Shown here piece by piece: positions 55,585 to 64,000 of a stretch of 64,000 bases of DNA. The stretch covers positions 28,822,807 through 28,886,806 of the forward strand of contig OX243814.1 of assembly GCA_945859605.1 (NCBI GenBank). The letters run 5' to 3'. Position 1 is the stretch's first letter; every line of letters begins with the position of its first letter. The notes under the pieces are model-generated. The model saw only the letters and a program-made list of their open reading frames with translations. It was not told where the DNA came from and made no database searches. The position numbers and the translations under genes were made by a program. This DNA comes from Lumbricus rubellus (lineage: Eukaryota > Annelida > Clitellata > Crassiclitellata > Lumbricidae).

Positions 55585-55590
55585 AAAAGA
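55140..55590. repeat. Purine-rich tract and (TA)n
   Basis: (GAA)n, (GGA)n and (GAAGAA)n to about 55535, then (TA)n at 55552-55580. The 142-codon Lys/Arg-rich frame here is a repeat artefact. Confidence 0.9.
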
Positions 55591-56482
55591 AATCAGAAAC
55601 GTGATGATTTTAAGACAATTTTCAAGGAAACGCTAATGTTTTTCGGTCAGCCATCCATTAGTTGAGAATTATACGACGCCACGCTCCAACGAGACACAGA
55701 CAGAATAATCAATGGCGTAAAGCAGTGAATAATGACAATTGGACGATTTTATATGAAAACAGTTTTCACTTAGCCTATTTATTATGAAAGGCGACCTATA
55801 GTCGATTTCATTGTTACTGTCATTGCTGTTATTGTTGGCATTGTTGCTGCTGTTTCTGTTGTTGTCAATGTCAATTAGCCTACATTTTGTCCGCTCTCTC
55901 AAACGTTTATAATCCGCGTAGCGCACGCCCTACATCGTGCCGCGCGCGTGTGATATCTGCAATGCAAGTAAATACTTCCATGTCATGCGTATATTATTGT
56001 GGCGCATGACATTGTGGCGCATGGCCTTAATGGTGCTATAATTTTATAGACTATAATGTCGTACGTGACACCATCTTGAACAGGATGCTGTGTGCCCTTT
56101 GCGCCTGTGGGACCCAGTGGGGGCATTTCCGAGCATCAAACGTTGCTGCGTATACACGACTGATATTATAGACATAACCTTTCAGTTTCAGATGATATCC
56201 AAACGTTAGATAAACTCTGCGATAATACCGTTGCACGCCTCATTGGGGATGTCCTGATGGAACTGGGCCAAGTCCTGTGACTGATTCTATGCCCCAAACA
56301 AACCCATCTCTGCTTTCTCTAAGCTTCCTGGACCATAACCTCTTGATAACCTCAGCTGACGGCCTGATGCGCAGAAGATTTATTAGGGCGCTACATAATT
56401 ATATGGCCTACTTTTAGCAGTGTTTGTTAGATGCATGTATGTGCATAGAAGTGCGATAAGTTACTGCTTAAAGCAGAATATC
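55591..56482. other. Stretch without recognised gene
   Basis: TGTTGC/ATTGTT-type repeats at 55815-55870, and a GTGGCGCATG tandem at 55999-56022. No gene. Confidence 0.4.
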
Positions 56483-57025
56483 ATTGTCATCATCATCATC
56501 AGCAGCAGCATCAGCATCATCGGTATCATCATCATCATCATCATCGGCATCAGCATCGGCATCGGCATCAACATCAGCAGCAGCATTGCTATCATTACTA
56601 TTAATATTAGTAGTTAATTGGTACCTAACCAGAAAGTCATTTGCTAATTAGATCCATTGGTAATAAGTTGATGAACAGCAACAAAATTTTGCAACAATGA
56701 AAATGCATGCAGCAGTCCAAAGAAGGACGAGGCCACGATGATAACAACGTCTATGATAACAACGACGCTAAGAACAACGACCATGATAACAACGACGCTG
56801 ATAACAACGATGATAATAACAACGACGATGAATCGATGATAACAACGACAATGATAACAACAACGACGATAAAAACAACGACGATGATAATAACGACTAT
56901 GATAACAACGACGTTGATAACAACGATGATGATAACAACGATGATAATAACAACGACGATGAATCGATGATAACAAAGACCATGATAACAACGACGTTGA
57001 TAATAACGACGATAAAAACAACAAC
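56483..57025. repeat. (CAT)n and (GATAACAAC)n minisatellite
   Basis: CATCAT-rich 56485-56585, then 56730-57025 is a degenerate 9-12 bp repeat built of GATGATAACAACGAC. Confidence 0.9.
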
Positions 57026-57344
57026 GATGATAACCAAAATGACCTCAAAGACAAAGTCCCCAAGATTGCATTGTTGGTCGACTAGGTTTTCTCGTCGGCG
57101 TCGTGTGCCGGCGGCGAGCCTTTGATGCCCTTTGATGGCCCTTGATGGCCTTTTATTCGCCGAACGGAGACCAGATTAGCGGAAACGAACTGCGCTTTGA
57201 GATCGGTCAGCGATGTAACATGGTCAGCTGCAGCAGCAGCCGGTGTAACATGGGAAGAGACAATACAGTGGCATCAGCTTTCATCTGTAGTTGACCGGAT
57301 GAATGCAGAAGTACTGTTTCCTGTATCGACCAATGTTGTGAAGC

Positions 57345-57624
57345 GTCTGCATGGCCGGTCATTCGTTCACCAATTGGCAGGAAGAGGACGTTCACTGTCT
57401 ATCCGGGCATAAGCGTAAGCATAAGCGTACATGTAAGCATAGGCGTAAGCATAAGCGTAAGCATAAGCGTATGCACAAGCTTAAGCATAAGCTTAAGCAC
57501 AAGCGTATGCACAAGCGAAGGCATAAGCGGAAGCATACACGCAAGCGTAAGCATAAGCACAAGCGTAAGTATAGACGTAAGCATAAGCTTAAGCATAAGT
57601 GTATGCACAAACGTAAGCATAAGC
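57345..57624. repeat. 12-bp AAGCATAAGCGT minisatellite with leader (left half)
   Basis: The leader GTTCACCAATTGGCAGGAAG plus TCACTGTCTATCCGGGC introduces about 18 units of AAGCATAAGCGT. The leader recurs at 60058-60115, with GCATAA repeats on both sides. The array is cut at 57624 by the hAT-type element and resumes at 59945. The Lys/His-rich frame is an artefact. Confidence 0.9.
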
Positions 57625-57719
57625 CAGAGGTTATTTTAAGGAAATTTCTCAACTGCACATAATTATCAGAATAGCATCCTACATCGGGTAGATTGGTCAT
57701 TATTGAGCTAAGGCCTAAT

Positions 57720-57850
57720 TCTTCTCCTCTTCCCTCTTATTATTATTATTGTTATTATTATTATTTATTATTATTATTTATTATTATTAATTTATTGTTA
57801 TTATTAATTTTATTATTATTAATATTATTATTATCATTATCATGATAATG
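57720..57850. repeat. (TTA)n-rich tract
   Basis: Imperfect TTATTATTA sequence inside the 2.3-kb element. Confidence 0.85.
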
Positions 57851-57894
57851 TAACTGGGTAAGCTTATAAACCTACTTCTCCAAAGACCAGTGTG

Positions 57895-58330
57895 TTAATC
57901 TTGTCCCCCTCCGCTGGGGGGGGCAATTCAGGTTTCTGGGAGGAGACAATCGAGTGTCCGAAGGATGCTCGGAAGGCGCGTAGCGCGGAGACTGGTAGGG
58001 GGAGAGGTATGGGGAGGGGGACGTGCCCTTCCCCACCAGAAACGTTTTGAATTTCCACATTGCAATGGTAGCATTTTATGGTGTCATATTAACAAAATAC
58101 CTGTATTTTTTCAGAGCCTCATCAGAAACTTTTTGAATTTCCACATTGCAATGGCAGCATTTTAAGGTGTCATCTTGACAAAATACCTGTACTTTTCAGT
58201 TCTTATAATAAGAGTGAGCTAAGACTTCAATAAATATAAGCAACACTTAACAAATATTTTTTTGGGGGGGGGGGGAATTTCCACACTATAATGTTACCAT
58301 TTTAAGGTGCCATTTTAGCAAAATAACTTC
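57895..58330 (+). repeat. Dispersed repeat C, copy with three module units
   Basis: The GC-rich part (caatcgagtgtccgaagg, AAGGCGCGTAGCGCGG) is followed by GAATTTCCACATTGCAATGG modules at about 58048, 58136 and 58274, each ending in GCATTTTA-like sequence. A G-run sits at 58263-58275. Confidence 0.7.
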
Positions 58331-58866
58331 ATTAGACTATTCAGTAGGGCCTACTGATAAAAAAAGTGTTTAGGATTCAATATATTATATATATGATTAT
58401 AATTAAAATAAAAAATATCTTTATGTATCGAGTTCAGCAGCTCAGTTCTCCAGTTGCTGAGTTATTCTAATGAATAAATGCAGACATGAATATAATAGTA
58501 GCCTATATAAGCTGACTATATCAGTTTAACCCTATTTCACAAGATGGTCCTGAATTGCTCACCGTACATAGCACGTGACACGGTCCGAGTTTCTAGGGTT
58601 TGCGTCTTTTGCCTGTTTCGCAATGGCTTTCGTTTTTAACTCATTATTTTGTTACAAACTGGGAATCTTGCATTTGATTTCGTTTCGCTATGCGTTATTT
58701 GGCTTGCATCAGACAGCTTGTTTGAATATGCTATGTCTTTATCTCTAGACTTGTTTTCTTGTATTTTATGCCAATAGAGTTGTCAGTAGAAATTTTAAAT
58801 TTAAAGTTAAATTCACGGCAAAAATGTCTTATAATCTTGTTTGTTGCAATTAGTTTAATTAAAATA

Positions 58867-59812
58867 GGGAAAGACGGGGTAATTTCGGCCATTTTTATAA
58901 TTTTTTTAATAAATTGCAAATGTTGACTGCAAAAATTAAACAAAATTACAACTAAATAAAGTAAGATATGGACAATATACTGCAAGGTTACTTTTTGGGA
59001 TTGAGAAAAATATTTGCTGGGAAAAAATTATTTTTAAAGTGAATTTTTGGCCGGATTTACCCCGGCATACGGGTAAATTCGGCCAGCACAGCTAAATTGA
59101 TTTTCACAACCAGCCGGACGAGATAATATTGCACAGATGTATTAGGCGATATCACTGAAGCGCTAATATGAAGTAACACAAAAGTTTTTATTATTATCTT
59201 TAAAATATTTTTTTATATAGCGATTAGTCTTTCCTGGACTTCTTTCGTCCAGCTGCATGCTTGCCTTTCCTCTGGGAATTTCTTGGCATATAATTTATAG
59301 CACCAAATGACGCAATATAATTATATTTTATATTAAAACTGAGTATATTGGGGGAAAATATAAAGTCACTATATTAACATTGGCACTATGTACCATTTCT
59401 AACATCTCGGGGTAAATCCGTCCACATGGCCGAATTTACCCCCGACCCATCCACCCTCCATAATTATAGCCGTAACGAGAAGGGCCGCTATGTTGGACAA
59501 TCGATTTGGATAACCAAATTGACAAAAAATATTGTGGTTTGCAGAATAAAAAGCAAATAACCGACATTTGAACCAGAATACCTTCATTTCTTAGCTGTTA
59601 TTGGAGACAGCATAGAGAAGTCGATTTGGTTTGAACTCTTTTTTTCGCTTTTAGCGAATTATACTCACATAAAAACCAAACTATCTCGATAAACATACGT
59701 AATATGATATTGTGAACTAGATGGTATCATTGAAATCTTCCCTTGCCCTCTGGTTCTCTTGAAATCACCCTGGCCGAATTTACCCCGTGGCCGGTATTAC
59801 CCCGTCTTCCCC
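58867..59812. mobile_element. TA-flanked element with GGTAAATTCGGCC boxes, 946 bp
   Basis: Left GGGAAAGACGGGGTAATTTC, right inverse GGGGAAGACGGGGTAATACC, flanked by TA both sides. GGTAAATTCGGCC-like boxes recur near 59050, 59070, 59410, 59432 and 59775. No transposase frame. TA target suggests a mariner-type partner. Confidence 0.75.
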
Positions 59813-59944
59813 TATATTAGCTACTTACATTGTTTATGCGATTGTGTGTAAAAAAAATAACTGCACAAAACCTGATTTTCAACTGCACAAATTCATTTTC
59901 CAACTACACTCTTTGTGTCCAGCTGCACGTTAAAATAACCCCTG

Positions 59945-60180
59945 GCATAAGCGTATAAGCATAAGCGTAAGCATAAGCGGAAGCATAGCCTACATGCAAG
60001 CGTAAGCATAAGCGTAAGTATGAGCCTATGCAAGAGCTTCTGCAGCGCGACATAACACCGGCCATTTGTTCACCAATAGGCAGGAAGAGGACATTCACTG
60101 TCTACCCGGGCATAAACATAAGTATATAGGTATAGGCATAAGTATGAGCTTGTCTTAGAGCTTCTGTAGCGCGCGCCGTG
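59945..60180. repeat. AAGCATAAGCGT minisatellite (right half) and second leader
   Basis: Continuation of the array cut at 57624, to about 60035, then a second leader (60058-60115) with GCATAAACATAAGTATAGG repeats. Confidence 0.8.
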
Positions 60181-60344
60181 ACATGCCGATCGCTTAAATT
60201 TGATCTTCAAAGTTTACCATCATTTAATATTTTAAAAATATTGTTACAATGCAAAGTTGCAAACATATCTACGCGCCTTATGTCTATCTGGTTTACAAAT
60301 ATGCATTTTACCGCCGTGCACCTTAAAAAGTCCTTTTCAGTCGA

Positions 60345-60613
60345 GGTCAATTGGGTTGGGTCGGGAGCACTCCTGAGTAGTAACCTTGAAGGGGCGCCAT
60401 ATAAATCGTTATAATGAATGAATGAATGAGTGAATGAATGAGTGAATGAATGAGTGAATGAGTGAGTGAATGAGTGAGTGAATGAATGAGTGAATGAATG
60501 AATGAGTGAATGAACGAATAAGTGAACGAATGAATGAATGAATGAATGAATGAATGAGTGAATGAATGAATGAATGAATGAATGAATGAATGAACGAATG
60601 AATGAATGAATGA
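60345..60613 (+). mobile_element. L2-type 3' tail with (TGAA)n microsatellite
   Basis: TTGGGTTGGGTCGGGAGCAC and AAGGGGCGCCATATAAATCG are followed by 200 bases of GAATGAATGAGTGAATG. The tail matches 50556-50775. Confidence 0.75.
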
Positions 60614-62406
60614 CGGCTTATTTTAATCAACTGAAACTGAGATGCTGCATATAATTGGGTACAATACACTTGAACTAAGCACTGCAACTGTGGATGAGCT
60701 TTTGCCCATAATAATAGATCTTCAGAACCACTTGGCCCGACTTGGGTTAGCATAGGAAACCAATTCATCATCATCATCATCAATATCCTTAGGCTCAATG
60801 CCCGTAGGAGTCCGATGCCACTCTCTGTCTGAGTCTGTCTCGTGCCATGTTGCCCAGCTTCAACCGGTCCGGTCAGCAGGTCTGCTCCATACCATTAACA
60901 TCTTGGAGCACCTAGACCACCTTGTCTGATTGAAGAGAATCGTGAAAAAGAGGCACGTAGGACAACGTGGGTCAATGCCCGTTGTGTCCCACGCTCTCTC
61001 CCCCGACCCTCTCCATCGGTCTGTCCTGACCGACCTGTGCATGTCTGCCTCACATCATGACACCTTGAAGCATCTGGGTAGCTATGTTACTTGTGTCGTG
61101 GTTTTGGCGGATTACAATCGTCTTGGTTTTTCACTGCCAGCGTATCGCCACCCATCTGGCAAACCTTCCTCATTTTGTCCGGGCTTAGGACCGGCACAGG
61201 GACATTGTTGGTTCCCTGTGGCAGAGGATGGATGCAGTTTAACGTCATGCCCAGGAAACCAATTAGGAAAGCAAATTGAACTGGTGCCCTATTAGCTCTT
61301 CTCGAGGCACTTAAAATGCCTGCTACTGCGTTTCCTAACTCGTTCAAACACAATTACACTAATGCACCGACTGATAATTATAATTATTAATTAGACCTAG
61401 TTGACTGAATTTTCGATTTTGCACAATTAAACCTACATTGGCCCTATTATAACCCCCAACAAGTTCGACAGTATTAAAGCTGGACCCGAAGTAGATGTGT
61501 TGTTTGAATTCGTGACCAGTAGGTCTATAATAGGCTACTCTATAGTTTAAAACTTTAAATCACTGTACAGTGTAGGTTACAGATCCATTATGTTCATGCA
61601 GAGCTACTTCAAGAAATTTACTCAGAAACTTTCATGTTATGCAATTTTCGGCAGAATCGAGGCCAATCCTGATGCAACAACATTAATGAATTATTTATGA
61701 AGAATAGACCCTATACTTACTGTCTGTAGTTTTATGCAAGCACGTCCCCACTTCCAGCAGTCTTTAATGCAGAACTACCTTACGTATATTATACTGCGTT
61801 GGAGCATTAATGTTTAATACTATGCTATGGTGTTTTACGCCACTAATTTTATCATCGTCAGTTGGAGTCAATGGCTGACACAGGTCACTACCTGACCAGA
61901 GTCCCAGAAGGACCATCCAGAGCTTTTACTGCTTTCCAACGTCTTGCCACAACAATGCAATTGTCTTCCGAAGCACGTTCGAGGATCGGGAGATGATTTG
62001 TCACTCCATAACCTCACTCTCTTCATCGTAGGCAATAGCGTATTCTTCACAATCTCCTGTTCACGTGGGTAGGACTTAAATGCTGACTTTATCATTTAAC
62101 TAGTAAATTAGGAAATAATAAACCAGTTCGATATCTCAATATAATAGATCTAGGTCAGGTCATTTCTTCCCGGAAGTGTTGCTGGTTCTGACTCGAGCAT
62201 GAAGAGTAGGCTACTGATATTCTGAATGGTTAAAACGTTGGATTGTTGATGCATTAAGAAATTCTGGCCTTCTGAACTAGGATGTCTGTTTATTAATTTT
62301 TAATTTTAAAACTCTGTAAACGTAAGCCACGCGTGTGTTGTGTTAACAATTCTGGTATACACTCTGTGAATGTAAGATGTCGATTGTCAGAATCGACCCG
62401 ACCCAC
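60614..62406. other. Stretch without recognised gene
   Basis: 60730-61300 is GC-richer and looks like worn repeat, with TTAGGCTCAATGCCCGTAGG. A frame at 61871 (MADTGHYLTRVPEG...) of 42 codons ends at a stop and is unsupported. Nothing else. Confidence 0.4.
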
Positions 62407-62418
62407 TGCGCATGCGCA
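62407..62418. promoter_or_regulatory. NRF1-type palindromic site
   Basis: TGCGCATGCGCA is a perfect match to the NRF1 consensus (YGCGCAYGCGCR), common in animal housekeeping promoters. It is isolated in AT-rich sequence; CTCTCGTTCCCGCTAC follows at 62460. No first exon was identified with confidence. Confidence 0.4.
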
Positions 62419-62639
62419 CACGATATATCGATTCCGCTTAGATCTATAATACTCCCACTCTCGTTCCCGCTACAACCAGTACAGAAGTACTAGCACTGGC
62501 TAATTGTAGTTCAATAATAATTATTGTGCTCACACATGTGTACCGGGATAATATAATCGGGCAACTTATAACTTAGTTATAAGGAACGTAGGTTATATCA
62601 GAGCTGCTCCATGACTGATATTAACAACAAAACTGAACC

Positions 62640-62815
62640 CAAAAGCGCTCACGAAGAGTTCAAGGGTTCATGTCAAAGGTCACGAAGAGTTCAAAGGGTT
62701 CACGTCACAGATTTCGAAGAGTTCAAAGGGTTCATCATTCATGTCACAGGTTTCGAAGAGTTCAAAGGGTTCGTGTCACAGGTTTCAAAGAGTTCAAGGG
62801 GTTCATGTCACAGTC
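62640..62815. repeat. 33-bp minisatellite (GAAGAGTTCAAAGGGTTCAT)
   Basis: About five imperfect copies with GTCACAGGTTTC spacers. The plus frame reads VTGFEEFKGF repeatedly and may be coincidental. Confidence 0.85.
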
Positions 62816-62845
62816 TTCTAGAATCTAGACAACTTGTCCCAGACT

Positions 62846-63030
62846 GATGGATGGATGAACGGACGGACGGACGGACAGGATGGGTGGATGGATGGATGGA
62901 TGGATGGATCGACCGCATTGAAGCTTCGTTCCTGGATTGCGATGGGGGATCTTGACAAGTGTGTGTGTGGGTGGGGTGGGGGGGGGGGGGGGGTTGGGGG
63001 GGGTGCGAGGGGGTGGGGGGGGGGGGTCGA
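62846..63030. repeat. (GGAT/GGAC)n followed by long G-runs
   Basis: GGATGGAT and GGACGGAC units to 62910. From 62966 to 63028 there are several runs of 5 to 18 G, a strong G-quadruplex candidate. Confidence 0.9.
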
Positions 63031-63289
63031 TGAGGTCATCATGAGCACTAGAGCGACGAATCTGTTGCAAGAAACGAAGATAGTCGTTTGGATCTAAATT
63101 ATTCATCGCTTCCGCTTTAATTAAGCTTACTCTTCTTCGTTGGTCGAAGTGCACGATGCGAGTGCACCGAACAGGTCGACGTATCTGTACAAGTGCACAA
63201 TTATTGTACATGCAATGATGCAACTGACTTAACGATGCACGTGTCTTGGTGATTAGCGCTTGTGCAAGGTCAGTGATCTAATTTAACAA

Positions 63290-63425
63290 AATCTTATCTA
63301 TTTCCAATCTAATCTAATTTAATCCAATCTTATATAATCTTATATAATCTAATATAATCTTATATAATCTAATGTAATCTAATATAATCTTATATAATCT
63401 TATATAATCTAATCTAATATAATCT
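63290..63425. repeat. (TAATCT)/(TATAATCT)n repeat
   Basis: Degenerate TAATCTAATATAATCTTATA pattern. Confidence 0.85.
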
Positions 63426-63642
63426 GCAATTTTTAACTTTACCGTCAACTTCTTGGATAGGCAAATAACACTGAAACATGCAGGGTAGGCCTAATCGAAA
63501 ATTACAAATAACAAATTCCTTGGGACGTGAAAATATCACACACTGCAGTGACTCCACATTGAGCAGAATTATATTTTAATAATTCATAATAAGCACAATT
63601 AAAATGACGACCAGTCCCATAAGTTGCCATAACATATCTATT

Positions 63643-63912
63643 GCCTACCACATTTGCACTGAAGGTGGTAATTATTGTCTACCACATTTGCACTGAAGGT
63701 GGTAATTATTGTCTACCACATTTGCACTGAAGGTGGTAATTATTGTCTACCACAGTTGCACTGAAGGTGGTAATTATTGTCTACCACATTTGCACTGAAG
63801 GTGGTAATTATTGTCTACCACATTTGCACTGAAGGTGGTAATTATTGTCTACCACATTTGCACTGAAGGTGGTAATTATTGTCTACCACAGTTGCACTGA
63901 AGGTGGTAATTG
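63643..63912. repeat. 34-bp minisatellite, eight copies in two blocks of four
   Basis: Copies start every 34 bases from 63643. Each contains TACCACATTTGCACTGAAGG followed by TGGTAATTATTG. Copies four and eight have CAGTTGC in place of CATTTGC, so the array is two 136-bp blocks. TACCAC and GTGGTA in each unit can pair as a small hairpin. Confidence 0.95.
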
Positions 63913-64000
63913 GCAAAGTTTAAAAAGGTGACTGTGTGTATTGTGTAGTAGTTGATTGGATTGAGCAGTCACCGTGTATAACGTGAAGAACAAAGACTGG

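Larger units (their letters stand above)
57625..59944. mobile_element. 2.3-kb hAT-type element that split a minisatellite
   Basis: Left end CAGAGGTTATTTTAAGG, right end inverse CAGGGGTTATTTTAACGTGC. Flanks are identical, GCATAAGC at 57617-57624 and 59945-59952, though the minisatellite unit itself contains this word. The end blocks (AACTGCACA, GTGCAGCTG) match the 193-bp MITE at 47015. Inside are dispersed repeat C and another TA-flanked element. No hAT transposase frame remains. Confidence 0.75.

Noticed and set aside
55176..55604. Lys/Arg-rich 142-codon frame
   Set aside because: Purine-rich low-complexity sequence.
57351..57662. Lys/His-rich 103-codon frame
   Set aside because: Product of the AAGCATAAGCGT minisatellite.
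61871..61999. Frame MADTGHYLTRVPEGPSRAF with a codon-like look
   Set aside because: Only 42 codons to a stop, no splice donor, and no family recognised with confidence.
63643..63912. Evenly spaced repeats resembling a CRISPR array
   Set aside because: There is no unique spacer between units; the whole 34-bp period repeats, in a eukaryotic genome.

Overview
The window looks like an animal nuclear genome, most likely a marine invertebrate. The evidence is split genes with GT-AG introns, a recognisable last part of WASHC1 (a WASH complex gene), many tRNA-headed SINEs, RTE- and L2-type LINE remains, hAT, mariner and TTAA-type MITEs, long simple repeats and a 200-base N gap. No bacterial-style operon, CRISPR locus or phage was seen. 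An echinoderm or other invertebrate deuterostome is a guess, not shown by the sequence.

Genes are sparse. (1) 1411-3393, plus strand: the last two coding exons of WASHC1, with polyproline, WH2, connector and short acidic tail; the earlier exons lie left of the window. (2) 7904-8198, plus: a TATA box followed by a likely first exon with a signal peptide, ending at a splice donor; no downstream exon was identified. (3) 25520-26720, minus: a secreted proline-rich protein built of an 18-residue repeat, cut by a tRNA-type SINE. (4) 41060-43524, minus: two exons of an extracellular protein ending in an I-set immunoglobulin domain; a phase-compatible signal-peptide exon candidate lies at 50212-50268.

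Layout: 1-7.2 kb is WASHC1 among four RTE LINE 3' ends. 7.3-10.6 kb holds a nest of a duplicated repeat, an 1.8-kb inverted-repeat element and a 951-bp hAT element. 11-25 kb is mostly intergenic, with mariner, hAT and TTAA MITEs, SINEs and microsatellites. 25.5-28.8 kb holds the proline-rich gene and a mariner element with compound inverted repeats, next to the N gap at 28801-29000. 30.8-40.0 kb is a satellite array of about 45 copies of a 201-bp monomer with internal higher-order structure. 40-50.5 kb is the Ig-domain gene and repeats. 50.5-64 kb is repeats only, including a 2.3-kb hAT-type element that split a 12-bp minisatellite, and a 34-bp minisatellite at the right edge.

No pathway links these genes. 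The most distinctive signals are the great excess of the octamer TAGGCCTA, with paralogous copies showing that GGCCTA-like units arise as small insertions at TA, and the unusually readable nesting of mobile elements.
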